The translations under genes were made by a program, and so were the position numbers. 64,000 nucleotides of DNA from Actinorhabdospora filicis. GTDB taxonomy: Bacteria > Actinomycetota > Actinomycetes > Mycobacteriales > Micromonosporaceae. The stretch lies in the NCBI RefSeq assembly GCF_030269765.1, contig NZ_BSTX01000001.1, positions 62,001-126,000 on the forward strand, given 5' to 3'. Every line of letters begins with the position of its first letter. Position 1 is the first letter of the stretch. This document shows, in pieces, positions 1 through 9,314 of this stretch. Below the pieces are notes generated by a model, which worked only from the letters and a program-made list of their open reading frames with translations, was not told the origin of the DNA and did no database searches.

Positions 1-1
1 C

Positions 2-1513
2 CCCGCGCAGGCCGCCGCGGCCGGCAAGGCCGTCTTCAGCCAGGACAACGCCTGGGGCTCGGGCTACACCGGCCGCTACACGGTCACCAACACCGGCACC
101 ACCGCCCTGAACGGCTGGACCGTGGTGTTCACCCTGCCGTCCGGGACCACCCTCGGCTCCTACTGGGACGCCCTGGTCACCAACAACGGCTCCGGCAAGT
201 ACACCGCCGTCAACCGCGAGTACAACGGCAACCTCGCGCCCGGCGCCTCGGCGAGCTTCGGGTGGGTCTCGGCGGGCACCGGCGTCCCGTCGTCCTGCAC
301 CCTCAACGGCGGGTCCTGCGACGGCGGCGGCACCCCGCCCGGCCCGGACACCACTCCCCCGACCGTCCCCGGCGGCCTCACCGTCGGCTCGCCGACCAAG
401 AGCAGCCTGACGGTGTCCTGGCAGGCCTCCACCGACAACTCCGGCACGGTCGCCGGCTACGAGGTCTCCCGTGACAACGGGACGCCCGTCGCCGTCAGCG
501 GCACCTCGACCGTCGTCACCGGCCTGACGGCGAACACCGCCTACTCCTTCAAGGTCCGCGCCAAGGACCCCACGGGCAACTACTCCGCCTACAGCGCCGC
601 CGTCAGCGGCCGGACCAACAACGACGACCCGATCCCGCCGACCGGGAGCATCAAGGTCGCGCCCTACATCGACATCACCATGGCCAGCCCGACGCTGACG
701 CAGGTCGCGCAGGCCACCGGGCAGAAGTACTTCACTCTCGCGTTCATCCTCGGCTCCTCCCTGGGCTGCGACCCGCAGTGGGGCGGCACGATCCCCCTCA
801 ACGAGCCGCGCATCATCGACCAGGTCAACGCCCTGCGCGCGATGGGCGGTGACGTCGTCATCGCCTCCGGCGGCGCGATGGGCCCCTACCTGGAGAACAC
901 CTGCGGCTCCGCCGACGCCCTGTACAACGCCTACGTCAAGGTCCTCACCGCCACCGGCGCCAACCACCTCGACGTGGACGTGGAGGCGTCCATCCCGCAG
1001 GCCATGGTCAACACCGCGCTCAAGCGGCTCGTCGACACCCGCGGCACCACCGTCAGCTACACCATGCGCATCCAGGGCAGCGACTACGGCATGGACCCGT
1101 ACTCGGTGCAGATCCTCCAGGACGCCGCCGCCAAGGGCCTGTCCCCCATCGTCAACCCGATGCTGATGAACTTCGGCTACAGCGGCGACTGGGGCCAGGC
1201 GATGATCTCGGCCGCCAACGCCACCATCGCGCAGATGAAGACGATCTGGCCCGGCAAGAGCGACGCCCAGATCAAGGCGCAACTGGGCGTCACGCCCATG
1301 ATCGGGCGCAACGACACCGGCATGACCACGACCCAGTCGCACGCCCGCGCGCTGCTGTCGTGGGCGCAGTCCAGCCACATCGGATTCATCGGATTCTGGT
1401 CGGCCGGGCGCGACAACGGCGGCTGCCCCAACGGCGGCGTCTCGCCCACGTGCAGCGGAATCAGCCAGTCCCTCTACGAGTTCACCAACATCTTCAAGGG
1501 GTTCACGGGCTGA
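2..1513 (+). CDS. Secreted chitinase, CBM2 + FN3 + GH18 (5'-truncated by window edge)
   Basis: The frame is open from base 2, so the start codon and the secretion signal lie outside the window. Visible domains in order are a CBM2-type cellulose/chitin-binding module (to about base 320, with conserved Trp residues and a Cys pair near 297-318), a short Pro/Thr linker, one fibronectin type III domain (about 355-620) and a GH18 barrel (about 655-1510). The barrel carries the catalytic strand LDVDVE; its Glu at 983-985 is the expected proton donor. The first Asp-Gly of the usual DGxDxDxE motif is Asn-His here. The family hydrolyses beta-1,4-GlcNAc polymers outside the cell. The gene ends in YEFTNIFKGFTG and is followed by a diverged copy of the same end and then a hairpin terminator. 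GH18 assignment is firm; activity on chitin is inferred from the family. Confidence 0.93.
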   Translation, partial: PAQAAAAGKAVFSQDNAWGSGYTGRYTVTNTGTTALNGWTVVFTLPSGTTLGSYWDALVTNNGSGKYTAVNREYNGNLAPGASASFGWVSAGTGVPSSCTLNGGSCDGGGTPPGPDTTPPTVPGGLTVGSPTKSSLTVSWQASTDNSGTVAGYEVSRDNGTPVAVSGTSTVVTGLTANTAYSFKVRAKDPTGNYSAYSAAVSGRTNNDDPIPPTGSIKVAPYIDITMASPTLTQVAQATGQKYFTLAFILGSSLGCDPQWGGTIPLNEPRIIDQVNALRAMGGDVVIASGGAMGPYLENTCGSADALYNAYVKVLTATGANHLDVDVEASIPQAMVNTALKRLVDTRGTTVSYTMRIQGSDYGMDPYSVQILQDAAAKGLSPIVNPMLMNFGYSGDWGQAMISAANATIAQMKTIWPGKSDAQIKAQLGVTPMIGRNDTGMTTTQSHARALLSWAQSSHIGFIGFWSAGRDNGGCPNGGVSPTCSGISQSLYEFTNIFKGFTG

Positions 1514-1544
1514 CCTCCCGGCGGTACACCGAAGGCGTCCCCAC

Positions 1545-1592
1545 CAGTCCTTCCATGAGTTGGTGAACTTCTTCAGGGGATTCACCGACTGA
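1545..1592 (+). pseudogene. Remnant of a second chitinase 3' end
   Basis: Read in its own frame, this stretch encodes QSFHELVNFFRGFTD and a stop. It aligns without gaps to the real chitinase C-terminus QSLYEFTNIFKGFTG. The two copies are 79 bases apart, so they are in different frames, and similarity stops upstream of the QS. It looks like the leftover end of a deleted tandem paralogue whose terminator (1622-1658) now serves the surviving gene. The deletion history is inference; the similarity is seen directly. Confidence 0.6.
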
Positions 1593-1621
1593 TCATCGCC
1601 GTGTAGCCGAGCTACGGATCG

Positions 1622-1658
1622 GGGGCGGATCTGGTAAAGATCCGCCCCTCCCTCTTTT
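1622..1658 (+). terminator. Rho-independent terminator after the chitinase
   Basis: An 11-bp perfect stem (1622-1632 with 1638-1648) has a 5-base loop and is followed by a short T-rich run containing TTTT at 1654-1657. It lies downstream of the chitinase and its remnant and upstream of the glu transporter genes. Confidence 0.8.
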
Positions 1659-1850
1659 GCGCGCCCCCGCCCTACCGATAGCCTCTACCCGCCGGTACTC
1701 CGGCCGAGTGGTGCTAAGCCCTTCCGCCCCCACGCCAATGGGCATAGATCCGACTCATAGAGGTAGCGACCAGATCCCCGTCATACAACGGGTTGGTCAC
1801 GAAACGGTCCCCGAATAGGCAATCGGGGCCTCAACCCTTAGGGTGCACGC

Positions 1851-2609
<759 letters not shown>

Positions 2610-2662
2610 CCCGCCTCCGCCAACGGATCGCGGGAAACCACAGGGAAGGAACCCACAGCACC

Positions 2663-3583
2663 ATGCGCATGCACCGCAAACTGGCCCTCGTCGGCCTCGC
2701 CGCGGTCGCCCTGCTGGCCACCGCCTGTCAGGGCAAGGCGAGCGATGACCAGAAGCAGGCCGGGGACCCGGCCAACACCGTCGTCTTCCAGATGAAGCAG
2801 GCCACCACGCTGCCCGCCGCCGTCCAGAAGATCAAGGAGCGCGGCTACCTGCTCTTCGGCTCGAAGTTCGACCAGCCCACCACCGGCGAGCGCAACCCCG
2901 CCTCCGGCAAGATCGAGGGTTTCGACGCCAACTTCGGCCGTCTGCTCGCCCAGCGGATCTTCGGCCCGAACTTCACCGAGGGTGAGAACGGCCAGCTGCG
3001 GTACGTGGAGACCATCTCCAAGAACCGCGAGGAGTTCCTGGCCTCCGGCAAGGTCGACGCCCTGGCCGCGACCTACACGATCAACGAGCCCCGCAAGGAG
3101 AAGGTCGACTTCGCCGGCCCGTACTACATCACGGGCATGGGCATCCTGACCCTGGCGGACCGCAAGGAGCTGAACACGCTCGAAGACCTCAACGGCAAGA
3201 AGGTCTGCGTCGCCGTCGGCTCCAACTCGCTGACCAACCTGCAGAAGCTCAACCCGAAGGCCGACGTCTCGCAGCCCCTCGCGGACTACTCCGCCTGCCG
3301 CCAGGCCGTGGAGAACAAGTCCTACGAGGCGCTGGTGACCGACGAGCCGATCCTGCGCGGCTTCATGTCGAAGAGCCCGGGCGTGTTCCGGGTCGCCGAC
3401 AAGGTCTTCACCGAGGAGCCGTACGGCATCGCCTCCAAGCACGGTGACAAGGAGCTGCGCGACTTCATCAACGACATGCTGGAAGAGGCCTACGCCAACG
3501 GCGACTGGGTGAAGTCCTTCGAGGGCACGCTCGGCAAGGCCGGCGCCAAGACCCCGACCCCGCCGCCGGTCGTCCGGTACTGA
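2663..3583 (+). CDS. gluB: ABC transporter substrate-binding lipoprotein, glutamate type
   Basis: Extracellular solute receptor of the importer, a 306-residue SBP_bac_3 family protein. The N-terminus has basic residues, a hydrophobic stretch and a lipobox ending in ATAC, so Cys22 is the predicted lipidated residue that anchors it to the membrane. The body has typical family segments such as ESGKVDALAATYTI-like and KKVCVAVGS regions. The ATG at 2663 has an AAGGA Shine-Dalgarno at 2646-2650; an in-frame ATG two codons later is possible. It follows gluA by 53 bases and precedes the two permease genes. Binding specificity for glutamate is inferred from context only. Confidence 0.92.
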   Translation: MRMHRKLALVGLAAVALLATACQGKASDDQKQAGDPANTVVFQMKQATTLPAAVQKIKERGYLLFGSKFDQPTTGERNPASGKIEGFDANFGRLLAQRIFGPNFTEGENGQLRYVETISKNREEFLASGKVDALAATYTINEPRKEKVDFAGPYYITGMGILTLADRKELNTLEDLNGKKVCVAVGSNSLTNLQKLNPKADVSQPLADYSACRQAVENKSYEALVTDEPILRGFMSKSPGVFRVADKVFTEEPYGIASKHGDKELRDFINDMLEEAYANGDWVKSFEGTLGKAGAKTPTPPPVVRY

Positions 3584-3651
3584 GTCATGCCGATGGTGCC
3601 CGTCCCGAGCCCCCGGGGCGGGCACCATTCGTTCCTTAGGAGACAGACACC

Positions 3652-4296
3652 TTGAGCAACGAGGTCTTCCAACTTTTCGCCGAGGGATTCTGGAACACCC
3701 TGTGGATGTCGCTGGCGTCCTTCGCGGTGGCCCTCGTGCTCGGCGCGATCCTGGCGATGATGCACGTCAGTCCCGCTCCCCCGGCCCGGTGGGCGGCGCA
3801 GGTCTACACCGCGATCTTCCGGAACACGCCCCTCCTGGTCGTCCTGGTCGTCTTCTACTTCGGCCTGCCGAAGGTCGGCGTCAGCTTCGAGTACTCCTGG
3901 CAGTGGGCGCTGATCGTGCTCAGCCTGTACACCTCGGCCTTCGTCGGCGAGACCCTGCGGGCCGGCATCAACTCGATCTCGCTGGGCCAGGCCGAGGCCG
4001 CCCGGTCGATCGGGCTGACCTTCGGGCAGTCGCTGCGCCACGTGATCCTGCCGCAGGCGTTCCGGACCGTCGTCCCGCCGGTCGGCACGCTCTACACCGC
4101 CCTGGTGAAGAACACCGCTCTGACGCTGATCCTGGGCTTCCAGGAGCTCTCGGCCAAGACCGAGGACATGATCAACCAGGACAAGGCCCCCGTGTGGGTC
4201 GTCGTCGTGGGGATCTGCGCCTGCTACCTGATCATCAACCTGCCCACGAGCTGGTTCATCCACCGGGCCGAGAAGCGCGCGGCGTTCGCGCGGTAG
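3652..4296 (+). CDS. gluC: Amino-acid ABC transporter permease 1
   Basis: Inner-membrane permease, 214 residues, about five transmembrane helices. It carries the EAA loop (GQAEAARSIGLTFGQSLRHVILPQA) region that contacts the ATPase, quoted here in shortened sense: EAARSIGLT followed by VILPQAFR. The start is TTG at 3652, supported by AGGAG at 3638-3642 nine bases upstream. Its stop is 15 bases from the next permease gene. The HisM/GlnP-type family is certain; pairing with gluD as a heterodimer is inferred from the operon. Confidence 0.92.
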   Translation: MSNEVFQLFAEGFWNTLWMSLASFAVALVLGAILAMMHVSPAPPARWAAQVYTAIFRNTPLLVVLVVFYFGLPKVGVSFEYSWQWALIVLSLYTSAFVGETLRAGINSISLGQAEAARSIGLTFGQSLRHVILPQAFRTVVPPVGTLYTALVKNTALTLILGFQELSAKTEDMINQDKAPVWVVVVGICACYLIINLPTSWFIHRAEKRAAFAR

Positions 4297-4311
4297 CGGA
4301 GAAGACCTGAC

Positions 4312-5184
4312 ATGAGCAACCAACACAGCACGGTCCTCTTCGACGCGCTCGGGCCGAAGGGGCGCCGCAAGGTCGCCCTCTACTCGGCGCTCAGCGCGCT
4401 GGTCGTCCTGGGCGCGCTGGCCTGGGCGGCGGTCACCCTGAACGGCGAGGGCTTCTTCGACCAGCAGCGCTGGGTCGACGCCCTCGACCAGCTCATCGTG
4501 GAGAACACCTACATCCCGGGTCTGCTGAACACCCTGGAGGCCGCCGGGATCGGCTGCGTCGGCGCCGTCGTCCTGGGCGCGCTGGTCGGCTTCGGCCGTG
4601 TCTCGCGTTTCAAGGCCGTGCGGTTCCTGGCCAGCGTGTACGTGCAGTTCTTCCGGGCGATGCCGGTGCTGCTGCTGATCTGGATCCCGTTCACCGTCTT
4701 GAACCACCTGGGCACCGACATCAACGGGCTCTGGTACGTGGTGGTGGGCCTGGCGGTGTACAACGGCGCGGTGCTGGCCGAGATCCTGCGGTCGGGCGTC
4801 AACGCGCTCCCCGCCGGTCAGGCCGCCGCCGGTCACGCCATCGGCCTCACGCACGGCCAGGTGACGCGGCTGATCATCTTCCCGCAGGCGTTCCGGAACA
4901 TGCTCCCGGCGGTGCTGGCGCAGCTGGTGGTCCTGCTGAAGGACACCGCCCTCGGGTACATCGTGACGTACCCGGAGCTGCTGAAGATGAGCTACCAGAC
5001 GGCCGGGTCCTACCCGAACTCGTTCCTGCAGGTGCTGCTGGTGGCCGCCACGATGTACTTCGTGGTCGCCTACGCGCTGTCCAAGGTGGTCTCGCTGATC
5101 GACAAGCGGATGCGCCGCAAGGTCGCCCGCCCGGCCAAGGCGGCCGCGGTTCCGGTCGCCGCCGACGTCGACACCGGGGCCTGA
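4312..5184 (+). CDS. gluD: Amino-acid ABC transporter permease 2
   Basis: Second permease of the importer, 290 residues. It is longer than gluC because of an N-terminal cytoplasmic extension, a first helix near residues 20-42, and a basic C-terminal tail rich in Lys/Arg/Ala. The EAA loop is visible as AAAGHAIGLTHGQ followed by LIIFPQAFRN. It is the last gene of the operon and is followed within 20 bases by a terminator hairpin. The ATG at 4312 is preceded by a GGAGAAG-like Shine-Dalgarno. Confidence 0.92.
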   Translation: MSNQHSTVLFDALGPKGRRKVALYSALSALVVLGALAWAAVTLNGEGFFDQQRWVDALDQLIVENTYIPGLLNTLEAAGIGCVGAVVLGALVGFGRVSRFKAVRFLASVYVQFFRAMPVLLLIWIPFTVLNHLGTDINGLWYVVVGLAVYNGAVLAEILRSGVNALPAGQAAAGHAIGLTHGQVTRLIIFPQAFRNMLPAVLAQLVVLLKDTALGYIVTYPELLKMSYQTAGSYPNSFLQVLLVAATMYFVVAYALSKVVSLIDKRMRRKVARPAKAAAVPVAADVDTGA

Positions 5185-5199
5185 GCCCCACGCTCCACC

Positions 5200-5230
5200 G
5201 GCCCGGTCGCCTCGCGCGGCCGGGCCTTCG
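5200..5230 (+). terminator. Terminator-like hairpin after gluD
   Basis: Arms GGCCCGG (5200-5206) and CCGGGCC (5220-5226) form a stem just after the gluD stop. There is only a short T-containing tail (TTCGTC). It also overlaps the end of the convergent membrane-protein gene that stops at 5231. Confidence 0.55.
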
Positions 5231-5692
5231 TCATTCCCGGACCGCCGCGCGGGCCGCCAGGACCACCCCGGCCCAGGCGGTGAGACCCACGATGACGTTC
5301 GCGGCGGCGGTGGCCAGGCCGGTGGCGGCGTCACCGGCGGCGAAGACCGGCATCATCGCCACCAGGGCCAGGCACAGGCCGACGATCCACCGGAAGTACG
5401 GGAACGGGCGGGCGCTGCCGCGCAGGAGCAGCAGCATGAGGGCCGTGGCGGCGAACGCGGCGGCCACCCCGCCCAGGGCGTAGACGAACAGGTGCGGCTC
5501 GATGACGCCGCCGTAGACGATGACGCCGAGGATCGGCAGGTCCAGGATCTCCCGGACGGTCAGGAACGCCGCCGCCGCGACCACCGCGCAGGCCAGCGCC
5601 GTCCACGCGCCGCCCGTCCACAGGCGGCGCCGGTCGAGACGGCGGGCGTAGGGCGCCGTGCCGGGCGCGGGCATGAGCCGGTAGACGCCCAA
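5231..5692 (-). CDS. Small four-helix membrane protein (DUF6069-like), copy 2
   Basis: A 153-residue protein with four predicted membrane helices and no recognised catalytic motif. It is clearly paralogous to the gene immediately upstream (5700-6224): both have an xxYRxxP start, the segment LPILGV near residue 50 and the same helix spacing. The TTG at 5692 is chosen because it gives an N-terminus (MGVYR) that matches the paralogue (MTTYR); an ATG at 5674 is the alternative. The start lies 8 bases after the upstream stop, so the two genes form an operon. Family name DUF6069 is from memory of similar actinobacterial proteins and is tentative. No function is known. Confidence 0.75.
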   Translation of the reverse strand: MGVYRLMPAPGTAPYARRLDRRRLWTGGAWTALACAVVAAAAFLTVREILDLPILGVIVYGGVIEPHLFVYALGGVAAAFAATALMLLLLRGSARPFPYFRWIVGLCLALVAMMPVFAAGDAATGLATAAANVIVGLTAWAGVVLAARAAVRE

Positions 5693-5699
5693 CTCGCGC

Positions 5700-6224
5700 C
5701 TAACGGCCCGTCGCCGGGTTGTACTGGTCCGGCGGCTGGTAGCCGGCCGTGTCGGGGCGGCGCAGGCTGGCGGTGGCCGAGATGCCCACCAGGATGCCGA
5801 TGGACACGCCGATGACGAGGTTGACCGCGGCGGTGGCCGCGCCGGTCTGGATGTCGGCGACGGCCAGCAGCGGCACGAGCATGCCGAGGATGGTCGCCAG
5901 CGCGATGATCCAGCCGAAGAACATGAACGGCTTCGGCGTGGCCAGCAGGAGCAGGTGCATGACGCCGGTGGCCAGCAGCGCGCACAGGAACGCGATGATC
6001 CCGTAGGTGAACAGGCCGGGCTGGGTGACCGCGCCGTCCACGTCGACGCCGAGGATGGGCAGCTTCAGCAGGCCCTTGACGACCAGGAACCCGACCATGG
6101 CGATACCGGCGGCCACGAGAGCGGCCGCGACGCCGCCGCTCCACAGCCGTCCCCCGTTGACGCGGCTCTGCGCGGGCGCGTCGGCACGGTACGGATCGTC
6201 CGGTTGATGACGATATGTGGTCAT
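5700..6224 (-). CDS. Small four-helix membrane protein (DUF6069-like), copy 1
   Basis: A 174-residue protein with a short polar N-terminus and four hydrophobic helices. It is paralogous to the next gene; both contain LPILGV after the first helix and a short basic tail. The ATG at 6224 (MTTYR) is preferred by comparison with the paralogue; a GTG two codons upstream (6230) is also open. It is divergent from the PF04020 membrane protein gene at 6388. Nothing in the sequence indicates a substrate or partner. Confidence 0.75.
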   Translation of the reverse strand: MTTYRHQPDDPYRADAPAQSRVNGGRLWSGGVAAALVAAGIAMVGFLVVKGLLKLPILGVDVDGAVTQPGLFTYGIIAFLCALLATGVMHLLLLATPKPFMFFGWIIALATILGMLVPLLAVADIQTGAATAAVNLVIGVSIGILVGISATASLRRPDTAGYQPPDQYNPATGR

Positions 6225-6387
6225 GGGCACAGTCTGGCGGGCGGCACGGTGCGAGTCCGCCGAACGGGGAAAACCCGGCGCCGAGCGAGGTGAGTATCTC
6301 TCGGTTCATCCGATCATGGGCGAAAAGCGGCATTCGCAGGCCTAGGCTGTTCCTGCGCCCGCGTCGTGGGCCGGGAAGGAGAATCGC

Positions 6388-6768
6388 ATGGGATTCATCG
6401 TCCAGCTCCTGCTCACCGCCGGCGCGCTGTGGCTGTCGACGGTCATGGTGGACGGCATCGAGGTCACCGGCAGCAGCGGGTTCAACAACTTCCTCGTGCT
6501 GCTCCTGGTGGCCCTCATCTTCGGCCTGGTCAACGCGCTCATCAAACCGATCGTGCAGCTGTTCGGCTGCGCCTTCTACGTGCTGACCCTGGGCCTGTTC
6601 GCGCTGGTGGTGAACGCCTTGATGTTCTGGCTGACCGGCTGGCTGGCCGACAAGATAAACCTGCCGTTCCACGTGAACGGGTTCTGGGCGGCCTTCTGGG
6701 GCGCGATCATCGTCTCGATCGTCAGCTTCTTCATCGGCATCCTCATACCGCGCAAGGACGCCGACTAG
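6388..6768 (+). CDS. Phage-holin-like family membrane protein (PF04020, former DUF360)
   Basis: A 126-residue integral membrane protein with four hydrophobic segments. It has the family hallmark NALIKPIVQLF and ends in a short basic IPRKDAD. Despite the family name (Phage_holin_4_2) these are chromosomal proteins of unknown role, and nothing here suggests a prophage. The ATG has a strong Shine-Dalgarno GGAAGGAG at about 6374. Its TAG stop overlaps the TAG of the convergent priA gene by 3 bases. Confidence 0.88.
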   Translation: MGFIVQLLLTAGALWLSTVMVDGIEVTGSSGFNNFLVLLLVALIFGLVNALIKPIVQLFGCAFYVLTLGLFALVVNALMFWLTGWLADKINLPFHVNGFWAAFWGAIIVSIVSFFIGILIPRKDAD

Positions 6769-8711
6769 AGCAGCTCGGCGGGGTCCACCTGCACGCGCAC
6801 CGGGTCGACGGCCTTGCGCGCGCTGCGGACCCCCGCCGCGCCGTGCAGGGCCGAGGCCAGCTCGGCCCCTTTCGTGCGCGGCGCGCGCAGCAGCAGCCGC
6901 TCGGTCCGCTCGTCGACGGGCACCGGGCCCAGCTCCTCGGTGCCGGGCGGCAGCTCGGCATAGCGCAACAGGTCGGCCAGGGCTTCGGGCGGGCCGGTCA
7001 GCGAGGCCATCCGCGCGATCGGCGGGAAGCGCAGGGACGCCCGCTCGGCCAGCTCGCGCGCGGCGAACCAGCCGGCGTCCCAGCGCAGCAGCGCCTGGAC
7101 GACGGCGAGACCCCCATCGGCGACCACCACGACCCGGCCGCCGTCACGCGCGGGCCGGGCCAGCGCGGCGGCGGTCATCCAGCGGCGCAGGGTCTCCTCC
7201 CCCGCGCGCAGGTCGGCGCGGGTCAGCAGGGCCCAGGCGTCCAGCAGCAGCACCGCGCCGTAGCCCTCCTCGGCGACCGGCTCGGCGCCGGGCGTGGCCA
7301 CCACCAGCGCGGGACCGGCCGGGACGGCGTCCAGCACGCGGTCGCCGCCGGAGGTGCGCACCGGGACCTCCGGGAACGCCCGGCCCAGCTCGTCGGCGGT
7401 GCGCGCGGCGCCGATGACGGCCGCGCGCAGCCGGTGCCCTCCGCAGGAGGGGCACGAGTAGTCGTGGGCGGACCGGCCGCACCAGCGGCACACCGGATCG
7501 GCCTTGGCGGAGGGCAGCGACAGCGGCCCGGCGCAGTGCGGGCAGCGCGCGCGGGCGCGGCAGCGCTGGCAGGAGACGACGGGGATGTAGCCGCGCCGGG
7601 GCGTCTGGACGAGCACCGGCAGCCCGGCGGCCAGGGCCTCCTTCGCCGCCGTCCAGGTCACCGTGGGCAGGCGCGCGGCGGCGGCCTGCGGGTCCTTGGC
7701 GAGCTGGTCGTCGTCGCCGACGGGCACGATGTGCGGCGCGCGCTCGCGCAGCCGCTCGCGGGGGGCGGCCAGCTCGCGCGCCCAGCCGGTGTCGAGCAGG
7801 AGCTGGTCGTCGGTGGTGCGGGTGAAACCGCCGAGCAGGACGGCCGTCCCCGACTGCTGCGCGCGTGTGAGCAGGACCGTGCGGGCGTGCGGGTAGGGCG
7901 CGCGGGGCTCGGCGTGCGAGTCGTCCCCGGCGTCCCACATCGCCACCAGGCCCAGGTCGGCCACGGGCGCGAACATCGCCGCGCGCGTACCGGCGACCAC
8001 GCGGACGGCGCCGCGCGCGGCGGCCAGGAACGCCCGGTAGCGCTTCGACGGTCCCATCGCGGCGGAGAGGACGACGTGCCGGTCGGGGCCGAGGACCTCG
8101 GTGAGCGCGGCGTCCAGGCGGTCGAGGTCGCGCTGGTCGGGCACCACGAGGACCGATCCCCGCTCACCGGCGGCGGTCGCGGCGGCGGCCTCGGCGAGGC
8201 GGCGCGGCCAGTCCTCACCCGGCATGGCGCCCCACACCGCGCGCGGCGCGTGGCCGTGCGCGAGGGAGGTGAGGAAGGCGTCGCCGGGCTCGTACTCGCG
8301 CCAGCCCTCGGCCGAGGGGGCGGCGATGGCCCCGGCGGGTTCGCGCGGCGGCTCGGCCTCCACGCGCGCCTGCCGTGGCGGCACGGCCAGGCGCAACACG
8401 TCGGCGAGGTTGCCGGCGTAGCGGTCGGCCACCGCGCGCGAGAGCTCGCGGATCTCGCCGGTCAGGACGGGCTCGGGCGAGACCACCTTGGCCAGGTCGG
8501 CCAGGCGTCCCCCGAAGTCGGTTCCGGTGGCCAGCTCGATGATGAAGCCGGTGAGCGACTGCCCCGAGAAGCGCACCTTCACCCGGCAGCCGACGGCGAC
8601 GTGCCCGGCCAGTTCGGGCGGCACGCGGTAGTCGAAGAGGCGGTCCAGGTGCGGCAGCGGACTGTCGACGCACACACGCGCCACGAGGGTCCCGCCGGTC
8701 ACCTGATCCAC
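6765..8711 (-). CDS. priA: Replication restart protein PriA (helicase motifs degenerate)
   Basis: Primosomal PriA of the actinobacterial type, 648 residues, acting in reloading of the replisome at stalled forks. The N-terminal 3'-DNA-binding domain (VCVDSPLPHLDRLFDYRVP) is conserved. The two zinc sites are intact: eight Cys in four CxxC pairs around residues 378-430. The helicase core is degenerate: the Walker A position reads WGAMPGEDWPRR and the DEEH box region reads MWDAGDDSHAE. This agrees with published notes that actinobacterial PriA lacks recognisable helicase motifs. GTG start at 8711. It is downstream of metK and a small conserved gene on the same strand. Confidence 0.93.
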   Translation of the reverse strand: MDQVTGGTLVARVCVDSPLPHLDRLFDYRVPPELAGHVAVGCRVKVRFSGQSLTGFIIELATGTDFGGRLADLAKVVSPEPVLTGEIRELSRAVADRYAGNLADVLRLAVPPRQARVEAEPPREPAGAIAAPSAEGWREYEPGDAFLTSLAHGHAPRAVWGAMPGEDWPRRLAEAAAATAAGERGSVLVVPDQRDLDRLDAALTEVLGPDRHVVLSAAMGPSKRYRAFLAAARGAVRVVAGTRAAMFAPVADLGLVAMWDAGDDSHAEPRAPYPHARTVLLTRAQQSGTAVLLGGFTRTTDDQLLLDTGWARELAAPRERLRERAPHIVPVGDDDQLAKDPQAAAARLPTVTWTAAKEALAAGLPVLVQTPRRGYIPVVSCQRCRARARCPHCAGPLSLPSAKADPVCRWCGRSAHDYSCPSCGGHRLRAAVIGAARTADELGRAFPEVPVRTSGGDRVLDAVPAGPALVVATPGAEPVAEEGYGAVLLLDAWALLTRADLRAGEETLRRWMTAAALARPARDGGRVVVVADGGLAVVQALLRWDAGWFAARELAERASLRFPPIARMASLTGPPEALADLLRYAELPPGTEELGPVPVDERTERLLLRAPRTKGAELASALHGAAGVRSARKAVDPVRVQVDPAELL

Positions 8712-8760
8712 GGTGCATTTCTACCCGACGGGTACGACGGGACGGACGCCGCCGAGGGAT

Positions 8761-8979
8761 CTAGCGGTTGCGCGGGTGGTTGCGGGCGGTCCGCTCGTTG
8801 CCGTGCTTGTAGTTGCCGGTCCAGCGGGCCATGACCTCCTGGTCGTCGCCCCCTTCGACCTCGGCGAGGAACTCCTGCGCGCGCGAGCCGCGCAGGACGG
8901 TGACCTGGCGGCCCCGGTGGGAGATGTGGACGGTCCCGTTCATGTGGGACTCGTAGTGGAAACCATGAGGTGCGGGCAT
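8761..8979 (-). CDS. Small conserved hypothetical protein between metK and priA
   Basis: A 72-residue soluble protein, His-, Arg- and Gly-rich, with the segment GNYKHGNERTARNHPRN at the C-terminus. I believe similar small proteins occur beside metK/priA in related actinomycetes, but I cannot name a family. It is codirectional with metK and priA and ends 50 bases before the priA start. The ATG at 8979 is used; an internal Met at about residue 13 is possible. Function unknown. Confidence 0.65.
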   Translation of the reverse strand: MPAPHGFHYESHMNGTVHISHRGRQVTVLRGSRAQEFLAEVEGGDDQEVMARWTGNYKHGNERTARNHPRNR

Positions 8980-9256
8980 GGGCTGATCACACCAGAGGGG
9001 GTGCGGGGGAACAAGGGGTTATCGCGCACGGTGGCCGGGGATGGTGCGGTGAGCCGCTGACGGCGAACCGGAAGTACGGCTCCCCGGCCCGCGCCGGCGG
9101 GACTCGGCCCGGGGCCGCTCGTCCGGCCTGCGCGGGGAGAACCCGCTCCCCACCACGATCGGGCACGGCTGGGCCCACGGCACCCGCGTGCGCGGGGGCC
9201 GCGTGACCGTCCGCGTCCGCCCGGAACGGCCGGCCGCGCATCCCCCGTCCGGCAGC
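8980..9256. other. Intergenic stretch with no gene recognised
   Basis: Between the small hypothetical gene and the metK terminator. It is GC-rich with several short open frames on both strands, but none has a plausible Shine-Dalgarno, family resemblance or consistent third-position bias. I see no RNA gene. Confidence 0.5.
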
Positions 9257-9290
9257 GAAAACGGCCCGCGCCGAAGCGCGGGCCGTTCCC
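9257..9290 (-). terminator. metK terminator
   Basis: A perfect 11-bp stem (9261-9271 with 9276-9286) has a four-base loop. On the minus strand it is followed by TTTT (complement of 9258-9261). It lies 25-55 bases past the metK stop. Confidence 0.85.
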
Positions 9291-9314
9291 TCAAGCTCGT
9301 GTCTCTCGTACGCG

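Noticed and set aside
6388..6768. Prophage, suggested by the 'phage holin' family name
   Set aside because: PF04020 proteins are common chromosomal membrane proteins and no phage genes surround it.
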